Part shown: positions 52,534-59,715 of the stretch, piece by piece
Numbering within the stretch: the first letter of the stretch is position 1
How the letters are laid out: every line of letters starts with the position of its first letter
Origin: Pseudomonadota bacterium
GTDB lineage: Bacteria > Desulfobacterota > Desulfarculia > Desulfarculales > Desulfarculaceae
Direction: 5' to 3'
Length of the DNA: 64,000 nucleotides
Assembly: GCA_018902755.1 (NCBI GenBank)
Contig: JAHIQI010000047.1
Location: 77,063 to 141,062, forward strand
Notes under the pieces: model-generated
The model's input: only the letters and a program-made list of their open reading frames with translations
The model's database searches: none
Told to the model about the DNA's origin: nothing
Program-made: the position numbers and the translations under genes

Positions 52534-53333
52534 CCCTGGAAGCCAAAGGCCTGCATTTCAACTACAACGGCCAGCCGGTGCTGCGCGGGCTCAACCTATC
52601 CCTGGAGCACGGCGAGATCACCGGCATCCTGGGTATCAACGGCGCGGGCAAGTCCACTCTGCTGCGTTGCCTCAACCGCATTCTGCGCCCCCAAAAGGGC
52701 GTGGTCATGGTGGAAGACCGCGACCTGAGCAAGCTGGGGGGCGAGCAGATCGCCCGACTCATCGGCTACGTGGCCCAAAGCCAGGAGCGCGAGCCGCTCA
52801 GCGTGTTCGACGCGGTGCTGCTGGGACGCAAGCCGCACATCAAATGGCAGGCCACCTCCCACGACCTGGATGTGGTGACCCGGGTGCTTACCCAGATGGG
52901 CCTGGAGCCCTTGGCCCTGCGCCCGGTGTCCAGCCTGAGCGGCGGCGAGGCCCAAAAGGTGGTCATCGCCCGGGCCCTGGCCCAGGAGCCTCACCTGCTG
53001 CTGTTAGACGAGCCGACCAGCAACCTGGATCTGCGCAACCAGTTGGAGGTCATGGAACTGCTCATGCAGGCGGTGCGCGACCAGGGCCTGGGCGCGGCGG
53101 TGTGCCTGCACGACATCAACCTGGCCCTGCGCTACCTGGACCGCATGGTCTTGATGAAGCAGGGGCAGGTGCACGCCCTGATCACCCCCGAGGAATTGAC
53201 CGCCGACATCATTCGGCAAGTTTACGGCGTGGAAGCGGTGCTGGCCGAGGTGGAGGGCCACCGGGTGGTCATCCCCCGCAGCGCGTCCCCCCGCAAACAG
53301 GCCCGCCCCGCAACCCCGCACCATCACACCTAG
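52530..53333 (+). CDS. FecE/BtuD-type ABC ATPase
   Basis: 267 residues from the ATG at 52530 overlapping the permease stop. Walker A GINGAGKST, signature SLSGGEAQKVVIARAL, Walker B LLLLDEPTSNLDL and switch CLHDIN are intact. It powers the FecCD-type importer. The C-terminus has a short basic, proline-rich tail ending in three histidines (HHHT), perhaps incidental. Confidence 0.94.
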   Translation: MTLEAKGLHFNYNGQPVLRGLNLSLEHGEITGILGINGAGKSTLLRCLNRILRPQKGVVMVEDRDLSKLGGEQIARLIGYVAQSQEREPLSVFDAVLLGRKPHIKWQATSHDLDVVTRVLTQMGLEPLALRPVSSLSGGEAQKVVIARALAQEPHLLLLDEPTSNLDLRNQLEVMELLMQAVRDQGLGAAVCLHDINLALRYLDRMVLMKQGQVHALITPEELTADIIRQVYGVEAVLAEVEGHRVVIPRSASPRKQARPATPHHHT

Positions 53334-53345
53334 GAGGCACTTGGG

Positions 53346-54458
53346 ATGCACCCGGTAGATTTGTTTAAACGCCTTTGGATATGCGCCTTGGCGGGCCTGC
53401 TGCTTTTGGCCCTGCCCCCCCTTGCCCAGGCCGCGGATACCATCCAGGTGACCGACCTCACCGGGCGCAAGGTAACGGCGCCCCTGAACCCCTCGCGCAT
53501 CGTGTGCTTGGGGCCGGGCTGCCTGCGCCTTATCGTCTATCTGGAGGCCCAAGACAAGGTGGTGGGCATCGAGGCACTGGAGAAGCGCTTCCCCCACGGG
53601 CGGCCCTATTACTACGCCAAGCCGGAACTAAGCAAGTTGCCGGTGATCACCCCCGGCGGGGTGCCGGCCATCAACAACCTGCCCGACCTGGAGGGTGTGC
53701 TAAAGGCGAAACCCCAGGTGGTGTTCGCCACCTATCTGCAAAAGGCCAAGGCCGACCAGCTGGAATCGCTGCTCAACATCCCGGTGGTGGTGCTGTCCTA
53801 CGGCCCCTTCGCCTCCTTTGACAAGGTGGTGCTGGACTCCATCCTGTTGGCCGGGCGCATCCTGGGCAAGGACAAGCGGGCCCAGGCGTTGGTGGACCAG
53901 ATGGAGGCATGGCAAAAGGACCTGGCCCGGCGCGGCAAGGCCGCCAAGCAGCGGCCCGGGGCCTACGTGGGCGGCATCGGCTTCAAGGGAGCCCACGGCC
54001 TGGAAAGCACCGACCCCCACTACCTGCCCTTCCGCTGGGTGGGGGCCAAGAACCTGGCCGCCTCCCAGAAAAAGGCCGGGCACGTCATGCTGGACAAGGA
54101 ACAGCTTCTGGGCTTGAACCCGGAATACATCTTCGTGGACGGCGGCGGCCTGTCCCTGGTGGCGGCGGACTACGCCAAGAAGCCCGAGTTTTACAAACAC
54201 CTGAAGGCCTTCCAAACCGACCGGGTGTACTTGCTGCATCCCTTCAACTGGTACACCACCAACCTGGGCACCGCCCTGGCTGACGCCTATGTCATCGGCA
54301 AGATTTTGCAGCCCGAGGAGTTCAAGGACGTGGAGCCCGCTGCCCAGGCCGACGTGATCTACACCTTCCTCCTGGGCAAGCCGGTGTACGCGGCCATGGC
54401 CAAGCGCTACGGCGCTCTGGGCAGCACGCCCCCATTCATGAAGGAATCCCAAAAATGA
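53346..54458 (+). CDS. Periplasmic metal-chelate binding protein (FepB/BtuF fold)
   Basis: 370 residues. Signal peptide of about 30 residues ending PLAQA, then DTIQVTDLTGRKVTAPLNPSRIVCLGPG, the usual start of type-III binding proteins. Later LKAKPQVVFATYL and PEYIFVDGGG mark the two lobes joined by a long helix. It hands the ligand from the TonB receptor to the permease. Many histidines and tyrosines could contact metal, but ligand identity is unknown. Its stop overlaps the methyltransferase start (ATGA). Confidence 0.92.
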   Translation: MHPVDLFKRLWICALAGLLLLALPPLAQAADTIQVTDLTGRKVTAPLNPSRIVCLGPGCLRLIVYLEAQDKVVGIEALEKRFPHGRPYYYAKPELSKLPVITPGGVPAINNLPDLEGVLKAKPQVVFATYLQKAKADQLESLLNIPVVVLSYGPFASFDKVVLDSILLAGRILGKDKRAQALVDQMEAWQKDLARRGKAAKQRPGAYVGGIGFKGAHGLESTDPHYLPFRWVGAKNLAASQKKAGHVMLDKEQLLGLNPEYIFVDGGGLSLVAADYAKKPEFYKHLKAFQTDRVYLLHPFNWYTTNLGTALADAYVIGKILQPEEFKDVEPAAQADVIYTFLLGKPVYAAMAKRYGALGSTPPFMKESQK

Positions 54459-55069
54459 ACCGGGCCAAGGCTGAATTTTTCGACGCCCAGGTGGCGGCCG
54501 GTTGGGCGGCCGAGGAATATGGCGACACCGAGCGCCCCAAGCTGGAGCGGTTGCTACAGCAGAGTGAATTGCAGCCGGGACACTGGGTGTTGGAGCCCGG
54601 ATGCGGCACCGGACGCCTTAGCGAGGTGCTGGCCCAGGTGGTGGGCCCCACCGGTCATCTGGTGGCCACAGACATCAGCCAGGGCATGGTGACTGCCTGC
54701 CGCAAACGGGTGGCGGGGCTATCCTGGGTCAGGGTGGAGCGGCTCGCGGTGGAGGATTACCACGCCCCTGCGATCGGCTTCGACCGGGTGGTGTGCCATC
54801 AGGTGTTCCCCCACTTCGACGATCAGCCCGCCGCCCTGGCCCACATGGTGAAGCTGCTCAAGCCGGCGGGCGTGCTCACGGTGGTGCACTTCATGCCCAG
54901 CGCGGTGATCAACGACACCCACCGCAAGGCGGGCACGGTGGTGGAAAAGGACATGCTGCCCCCGCCCGAGGAAATGCGCCGTATGATAAAGCAGGCCGGG
55001 CTTGAATTGGAAACCCTGGCGGACGACGAGCTGGGCTATCTGCTCAAGGCCCGCTTGCCCTCCGCCTAG
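54455..55069 (+). CDS. Class I SAM-dependent methyltransferase
   Basis: 204 residues. SAM-binding motif I is WVLEPGCGTGRLSEVL, followed by LVATDISQGMV (acidic ribose-binding residue) and FDRVVCHQVFPHF at motif IV. Translationally coupled to the binding-protein gene, which implies that its product acts on the imported ligand or its metal. The substrate is unknown; it could demethylate nothing but methylate a small molecule or a metal/metalloid. Confidence 0.88.
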   Translation: MNRAKAEFFDAQVAAGWAAEEYGDTERPKLERLLQQSELQPGHWVLEPGCGTGRLSEVLAQVVGPTGHLVATDISQGMVTACRKRVAGLSWVRVERLAVEDYHAPAIGFDRVVCHQVFPHFDDQPAALAHMVKLLKPAGVLTVVHFMPSAVINDTHRKAGTVVEKDMLPPPEEMRRMIKQAGLELETLADDELGYLLKARLPSA

Positions 55070-55119
55070 ACAAGCTTGGATAAATTTTCCCAACGAGAGT
55101 TTTACAGGAGGCTTCAACC

Positions 55120-55725
55120 ATGGCTGGATGCGAACTTACCCCTGAACAGATCGAAAAGGCGGTGGACTTCCACGGCCACTGGTGCCCCGGCCTGGCCATC
55201 GGCCTGAGGGCCGGCGAATACGTGCTCAACCACATGGGCCGGGCCGAGGACGAGGAGGTCGTGGCCCTGGTTGAGACCGACATGTGCGCGGTGGACGGCA
55301 TCCAGTCCCTCACCGGCTGCACCTTTGGCAAGGGCAACCTGCGCTATCAGGACCACGGCAAACTGGCCTTCACCTTCTATCGCCGGAGCGACGGCAAGGG
55401 CGTGCGTTTGGTGTTCGACGCCAACCGCCTGGGCAGCCCGGACTCGGAATTCACCGAGTTGAACCGCAAGTGGCTGAAGGGCGAGGCCACCCCGGAAGAA
55501 GTGGAGAACCTCATGAAGATGCGCCAGGAGCGCACCGACGACATCATGGGTTCTGACCTTACCGAAATCTTCGAGGTCAAGGAGCCGGACGCGGCCATGC
55601 CTCACTCGGCCCGCATCCTCACCAGCCTGGTGTGCGAGGCGTGCGGCGAGTCGGTGATGGAGTCGCGCACCCGCCGTCTGGAAGGGCGCACCATGTGCAT
55701 CCCCTGCTTCCAGAATCAGGGATAG
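55120..55725 (+). CDS. FmdE-family protein with C-terminal zinc finger
   Basis: 201 residues from the ATG at 55120 with CAGGAGG upstream. The FmdE domain occupies residues 1-140: DFHGHWCPGLAIGLRAG, ETDMCAVDGIQSLTGCTFGKGNL, with the conserved histidine and three cysteines. The C-terminal 35 residues form a treble-clef-like finger with CEACGES and CIPC. FmdE was named from the molybdenum formylmethanofuran dehydrogenase operon and is widespread beside FecCD-type transporters in anaerobes; its role is not established. Context suggests metal delivery or chelate handling. Confidence 0.9.
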   Translation: MAGCELTPEQIEKAVDFHGHWCPGLAIGLRAGEYVLNHMGRAEDEEVVALVETDMCAVDGIQSLTGCTFGKGNLRYQDHGKLAFTFYRRSDGKGVRLVFDANRLGSPDSEFTELNRKWLKGEATPEEVENLMKMRQERTDDIMGSDLTEIFEVKEPDAAMPHSARILTSLVCEACGESVMESRTRRLEGRTMCIPCFQNQG

Positions 55726-55818
55726 TAGCGCGCTCCAGACTTCGCTGTTTTTCGCCTGCCCCCACCCAGTCAGAAACTTCACTGCCCCGCCCATTTGGGC
55801 GGTGCGAGGAGCACCACC

Positions 55819-56760
55819 ATGCCCTCTCCCCTTGGGAGCAAGCGCGAAGCATCCGGCGAACAGGCCACTGGCGGCTCGCCCAACTTTCACCACGGCTTTT
55901 TATATCTGATCGGCTGCGGCCCGGGCGGCCCTCAAACCGCTACTCTCCAAGCTCTGGAAACCATACAGCGCATGGACGCCATCTTGGCCCCGGCCCGCCA
56001 GGCACGGCTGTTCGAGCAATACATCGGCGGCACCCCCGTCCCCTTCGACCCCTGGGAGGGGTTCTGGGATTACCAGGGCAAGCATTTCGCCACCCTCGGC
56101 CCCGAGGTAAGCAGGCTGTTCCGGCAAAACCGGGCCAAGCTGCTGGAGGAGAGGCTTGAGGAAATCCGGGCCATGCTGGACAAGGGCCTGGACGTGGGCC
56201 TGCTGGAGTTCGGCAATCCCTGCCTTTTCGGGCCTGGGCAAAGCTACGCCGAGCAGCTCAAACCCCAGGAGGTGATCGTGATACCGGGCATGGGGGCAGA
56301 CGCGGCGGCCATGGCCGCCCTGAAGGCCAGCATCTTGCCCTCCCACGATGCCCGTTTCCTGCTCCAGGCCGCGCCCTTCGTGCTCACCGGCCAGGGGCTC
56401 AAGCCCGACATGTCCCTGGGCGAGCCCAGCCCCGAGGCCCAGGAGTTGCTGTCCCTGCTGGCCAAGCAGGAGCACAGCGCCATCTTCTACATGGCCCTGG
56501 CCGACGCGCCCCGCTTGTTCGAGTTACTGCGACGCCACCTGCCCGGCGACCTGCCCTGCGCGGCGGTGTATTGGGCCGGAGACCCGGAGCGCCAGCGGGT
56601 GCTCAGGGGCACCCTGGACACCCTGCCCGCCAAGCTGGCCGAGGATCCGGAGCGCTTCATGGGCCTGCTGCTCATAGGCCGCTTCCTGGAGGGGCAGCCC
56701 TTCACCGCAGCTCACAACCGCTCTCCGGCCATGGCCGAGGCCGCGCACGAGAAAAGCTGA
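55819..56760 (+). CDS. Tetrapyrrole-methylase-like protein
   Basis: 313 residues from the ATG at 55819 with GAGGAG upstream. The N-terminal SAM-binding strand-loop LYLIGCGPGGPQTATLQAL and ETIQRMDAILAP match the start of the CobA/CbiF methylase fold, with glycine for the usual aspartate in GPGD. GLLEFGNPCLFGPGQSYAEQL and VIVIPGMGADAAAMAAL correspond to the second and third SAM-contacting blocks. The C-terminal third diverges. It may methylate a tetrapyrrole or another ligand. It belongs to the uptake operon by position, though 93 bp separate it from the FmdE gene. Confidence 0.78.
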   Translation: MPSPLGSKREASGEQATGGSPNFHHGFLYLIGCGPGGPQTATLQALETIQRMDAILAPARQARLFEQYIGGTPVPFDPWEGFWDYQGKHFATLGPEVSRLFRQNRAKLLEERLEEIRAMLDKGLDVGLLEFGNPCLFGPGQSYAEQLKPQEVIVIPGMGADAAAMAALKASILPSHDARFLLQAAPFVLTGQGLKPDMSLGEPSPEAQELLSLLAKQEHSAIFYMALADAPRLFELLRRHLPGDLPCAAVYWAGDPERQRVLRGTLDTLPAKLAEDPERFMGLLLIGRFLEGQPFTAAHNRSPAMAEAAHEKS

Positions 56761-56852
56761 CCGGAGGGCCGCATGGCCCGGTCGGGTGATTCGCGGCCGG
56801 GCCCGGCGTGCTGTACTTGGGGTGTGAATCATCAGTCAAACGGAGCGATGAC

Positions 56853-57122
56853 ATGATATCCCCCAAGCAGAACGAAGCCTTTGAGAACTTCCTGGCCACG
56901 GTCAAGGAAAACGGCGTCCTGGACGAGGAGACCACCATCTTGGCCTTTTTGACCGCGGCCATGGCCATCCGTTGCCGTTACTGCGCCGAGCGTTTCATCG
57001 ATTACGCCAAGAACCTGGGAATCAGCGACGAGAAGATGGGCGCGGTGGCGGCGGTGGCCATGTGCGTGCGGGCGGGCAGCGCCCGAGCCCTGGCCTTTGA
57101 CCTAGCCGAAAAGCAGGACTGA
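56853..57122 (+). CDS. AhpD/carboxymuconolactone-decarboxylase-like small protein
   Basis: 89 residues from the ATG at 56853 with GGAG upstream. The all-helical AhpD core is visible with the redox pair CRYC in AAMAIRCRYCAERFIDYAKNLGIS. The histidine normally four residues after the second cysteine is phenylalanine here, and the upstream glutamate is also missing from its usual place, so peroxidase-type relay is doubtful. It may still act as a thiol-disulfide protein. Located between the tetrapyrrole-methylase-like and DUF3786 genes. Confidence 0.8.
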   Translation: MISPKQNEAFENFLATVKENGVLDEETTILAFLTAAMAIRCRYCAERFIDYAKNLGISDEKMGAVAAVAMCVRAGSARALAFDLAEKQD

Positions 57123-57147
57123 GGGCCGCAAGGCAAAGGAGAGACCC

Positions 57148-57804
57148 ATGAGCAGTGAAGAGCCCCAACCCAGGGCTGTATTCAGCGAGATACGTAAAGA
57201 CTACCTGTCCCAACTGGCCCAGGCCTGGGGCGACATAGATTTCTCCACCCTGGGGGTGGAACTGGATGGCGACGCTGCGATCATCCCCTTTTTCGGCCTG
57301 CCCAACCGGGTGAGCCTGGATCAAGGTTTTCAGGATCATCGGGGAGAGCAGCCCTCCCACGCCACCTGCGTGGCCTTGGCCAAGTATCTTTTGCTAAACG
57401 CCGGGGGTCCCCAGTCGGGCGATGAATGGGTGGCCTTAAAGCAGTTCCCCGATGCCGCGCCGTTCGTGGAGGGCTTTGCCAACACGGTGGAGCGCAAGAT
57501 CGCCAAGGAGTTCGTGGGCAAAGGCGAGGCCTTGGCCGCCGGGTGCGCCCTGTGGGGCGGAAAGGAGCACGACGCCGGGCTGTCCTATGATCTGGTGATG
57601 CGCCTGGACTCTCTACCCCGCATACCGCTGCTGCTGCTGTTCAACGACGAGGAAGACCCCTTCCCAGCCCAGTGCTCGGTTCTGTACCAGCAAGACGCTC
57701 CCCGCTATCTGGACATGGAGTGCCTGGCCATAATGGGCATCACCTTGGGCCAGCGCCTGGTGGCCGGCCTGAAAGGCGGCTCCAAGCATAAGCTGGTGGG
57801 TTAA
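57148..57804 (+). CDS. DUF3786 domain protein
   Basis: 218 residues, starting at the ATG after AAAGGAGAG. It resembles DUF3786 proteins of anaerobes: a strand-rich start (GVELDGDAAIIPFFG), EWVALKQFPDAAPF in the middle, and LPLLLLFNDEEDPFPAQCSVLY near the end, followed by ECLAIMGITLGQRLV. Only a few cysteines are present and no cofactor site is evident. These proteins are often found next to Fe-S or corrinoid-related genes; the function is unknown. Last gene of the uptake operon, facing a terminator hairpin. Confidence 0.8.
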   Translation: MSSEEPQPRAVFSEIRKDYLSQLAQAWGDIDFSTLGVELDGDAAIIPFFGLPNRVSLDQGFQDHRGEQPSHATCVALAKYLLLNAGGPQSGDEWVALKQFPDAAPFVEGFANTVERKIAKEFVGKGEALAAGCALWGGKEHDAGLSYDLVMRLDSLPRIPLLLLFNDEEDPFPAQCSVLYQQDAPRYLDMECLAIMGITLGQRLVAGLKGGSKHKLVG

Positions 57805-57824
57805 GCCCATCTGAGCATCAAAAA

Positions 57825-57874
57825 CGGTCCGGAACCGGGACGGGGATGCCGTTTCCCTACCCGGTTCCGGACCG
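57825..57874. terminator. Long hairpin between convergent operons
   Basis: A perfect 15-bp inverted repeat, CGGTCCGGAACCGGG (57825-57839) and its complement (57860-57874), with a 20-nt loop that can pair further. On the minus strand it is followed by five T, so it best terminates the porin transcript; it may act in both directions. Confidence 0.8.
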
Positions 57875-57929
57875 CCGAGAGCCCCCAAAGCATCAGGCCG
57901 CTCTCTTGTGGGAGTTGGTGCCAAGCAGC

Positions 57930-59171
57930 CTAGAAGGCGATGGCCAACTGGCTGGTGATGGTGTCGCTGCTGTCGTCGTTGGTGTAGTCGCCGTGCAGGT
58001 ATTCCAGGCTAAGCACGGTGTCGGGCAAAAACTCCCAGGAAGCCACCGCGCCCCAACGGGTTTCGGGAAACTCCTCGAACACATCGCCCGCCTTGCCGTA
58101 CTTGACCGCAAAGGTCCACTGCTCCCAAGGCATCACCGCCAACTCCACGTTGAGGGCCCAGGGCTTGGCCTTGTGCTCGCCGGCGTACTCCAGTTCACCC
58201 TCCTTGAACTCGTCCAGGGCGGTGATGTATTCCGCCTGCAGGGCCAGCATCTTATAGCTGGCCGAAGCCATGAACGACAGGCCGCCCACCAGCTCGCTGA
58301 GTTGATCGCCCGGCACCTGCTCGCTCAGGAAGCCCGAAGAGGCGATGTTGTTGATATAGGCCACGCCCGCGGCGATGCTGCCATCGGGGATGACGCCCTC
58401 GGGGGTGCTGAACTGGGCGCGGGCGTAGTAGGTGTTGATCATGTTGTCCGGATCGTCGCTGAACTCATGCACGTCGGAATTGAAGATACCGGCGCCCACG
58501 TTGATCCAGTCGGCGGAGTAGCCGATCTCCACCGCGGAATCCTGGGTTTCGAACAGCTCCTTGGTGATGGGGTCGGAGATGAAGTAGCTCTCGAACAGAC
58601 CCACCGCCGGGTAGATGCGCCCGGCCAGGAGGTACCAGGGAACATCGTCGGTCTGGCACAAGAGGATAAAGGCCTCGTCGATGTCCACCGGCTCGGTGCT
58701 GCCCTCTTCCCACAGGAAGTGCATCACCCCGGTGACGTACTTGTTGATGGCCGCCTCCACGAACAGCTCGGCGGTGGCCAGGGTGATGTCGGAGTTGCTC
58801 TGGTCACCCTTCTTGTTGCGGCTCATGCGCTCCCAGTTGGCCTCGACCTCCACCGCGCCATATAACTTCAGGCGCTTGCCCGCCTCGGAGAAGATGCCCT
58901 TGGGCAACTCCTCCCTGGTGCGCGACAGCTCCTGGGAGGCCTTGAGGGAGCGCCCGCTGGTGGCGCGGGCTTCCATGGCCACGTCGTTGGCCTTTTTGGC
59001 GTCTTGCTGAGCCTTATCCAGCTTCTGCTCCAGCTCCGACACCCGTGACTTGAGAGCCCTCAATTCGTTGAGCAGCTCCTGGTTGGTGGTGTCGGCGCTG
59101 AAGGCCAGGCTCGGCACCGCCAAAAGCAGGCCCATGGTGAGCAGAATAATTTTACTTGGCAAAGCCTTCAC
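57930..59171 (-). CDS. LbtU-like outer-membrane porin
   Basis: 413 residues from the GTG at 59171 with AGGAAAC upstream. Signal peptide of about 25 residues (ILLTMGLLLAVPSLAFSA), then a coiled coil (residues 30-70: LNELRALKSRVSELEQKL), then a beta-barrel domain starting LKLYGAVEVEANWE and ending in phenylalanine (LAIAF). The pattern matches LbtU, the TonB-independent legiobactin receptor, and its relatives in delta-proteobacteria. It likely lets an iron chelate or ferrous iron through the outer membrane to FeoB. It is downstream of the feo genes on the same strand. Confidence 0.85.
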   Translation of the reverse strand: MKALPSKIILLTMGLLLAVPSLAFSADTTNQELLNELRALKSRVSELEQKLDKAQQDAKKANDVAMEARATSGRSLKASQELSRTREELPKGIFSEAGKRLKLYGAVEVEANWERMSRNKKGDQSNSDITLATAELFVEAAINKYVTGVMHFLWEEGSTEPVDIDEAFILLCQTDDVPWYLLAGRIYPAVGLFESYFISDPITKELFETQDSAVEIGYSADWINVGAGIFNSDVHEFSDDPDNMINTYYARAQFSTPEGVIPDGSIAAGVAYINNIASSGFLSEQVPGDQLSELVGGLSFMASASYKMLALQAEYITALDEFKEGELEYAGEHKAKPWALNVELAVMPWEQWTFAVKYGKAGDVFEEFPETRWGAVASWEFLPDTVLSLEYLHGDYTNDDSSDTITSQLAIAF

Positions 59172-59201
59172 GTTTCCTAATCTCCCTTCATCGTTGTCAC
59201 T

Positions 59202-59222
59202 CGGTCCGGCTTTTCCGGACCG
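59202..59222. repeat. Hairpin before the porin gene
   Basis: CGGTCCGG and CCGGACCG form an 8-bp stem with a 5-nt loop, in the 53-bp gap between the small Cys-rich gene and the porin. The same core heads the terminator hairpin at 57825-57874. No T-run follows on either strand. Confidence 0.55.
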
Positions 59223-59224
59223 GG

Positions 59225-59344
59225 TTAATCCCTTGCTTGGTGTTTGCAGCCGCAAGAGGCGCAGTCGCCCCCGCAGGTGCACGACTTGCCTTGCTTTGGC
59301 TCCTCAGGCAGCGCGATCGGTTCTTTGTGTTGCTTCTCAGGCAC
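59225..59344 (-). CDS. Very small Cys-rich protein (39 residues)
   Basis: A GTG at 59344 preceded by GGAGAGGT opens a 39-residue frame ending in TAA at 59225-59227. The N-terminal half is charged (PEKQHKEPIALPEEPKQGK); the C-terminal half carries SCTCGGDCASCGCKHQ, five cysteines in a tight cluster with a histidine. It has no signal peptide. It sits between the FeoB-associated Cys-rich protein gene and the porin, 53 bp before the latter. The cysteine pattern resembles a metal-binding or Fe-S carrier peptide, for example in intracellular iron handling. I recognise no named family. Confidence 0.7.
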   Translation of the reverse strand: MPEKQHKEPIALPEEPKQGKSCTCGGDCASCGCKHQARD

Positions 59345-59458
59345 AGACCTCTCCTGTCCGAAATTTGCTTTCGGTTAATTAAGTTCGGTTTAATCAGCTA
59401 GTTGTCTCGACTATTGGGATGGAGGCAGGCGCCCGTTATCTGGGCTCACCCCAACAGA

Positions 59459-59481
59459 GGCCGGGCTCTTTTGCCCCGGCC
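59459..59481 (-). terminator. Hairpin after the feo genes
   Basis: GGCCGGG (59459-59465) pairs with CCCGGCC (59475-59481), 7 bp with a 9-nt loop, 24 bp after the Cys-rich membrane-protein stop on the minus strand. Only a weak T-rich stretch follows, so read-through into the small Cys-rich gene and porin is possible. The 160-bp gap holds no other gene. Confidence 0.4.
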
Positions 59482-59504
59482 GCGCTACGGGCCGCAAGTT
59501 TGGT

Positions 59505-59711
59505 TCATGATTTGTTTTCCTTGTCCAGGACCTCGCCGCCGGGGCGGCAGCAGGTGTGCGCCCGCGGGAACTCACCGCTCGCGCCGCAACCTCCTTCCCC
59601 GCAGCCGCATCCGCAACCCGAGCCTTGGCCCCTGGCGGTGCGCCACCAGCGGCGGCCCAGCCAAAAAGCCACCGAGGCGACGACCAAAGCCACGATCAGC
59701 AGATCAAGCAT
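59505..59711 (-). CDS. FeoB-associated Cys-rich membrane protein
   Basis: 68 residues: one N-terminal membrane helix (LLIVALVVASVAFWLG), then an arginine-rich start of the cytoplasmic part and a cysteine cluster CGCGCGEGGCG, plus CC further on. This is the usual form of the small protein encoded directly after feoB in many anaerobes, where it replaces FeoC. It probably binds iron or an Fe-S cluster at the FeoB mouth. It lies 4 bp after the feoB stop. Confidence 0.88.
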   Translation of the reverse strand: MLDLLIVALVVASVAFWLGRRWWRTARGQGSGCGCGCGEGGCGASGEFPRAHTCCRPGGEVLDKENKS

Positions 59712-59715
59712 GTCC

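Noticed and set aside
52530..53333. Histidine-rich C-terminus of the FecE-type ATPase as a metal-binding domain
   Set aside because: Only three adjacent histidines in a short basic tail; too little to support a function.
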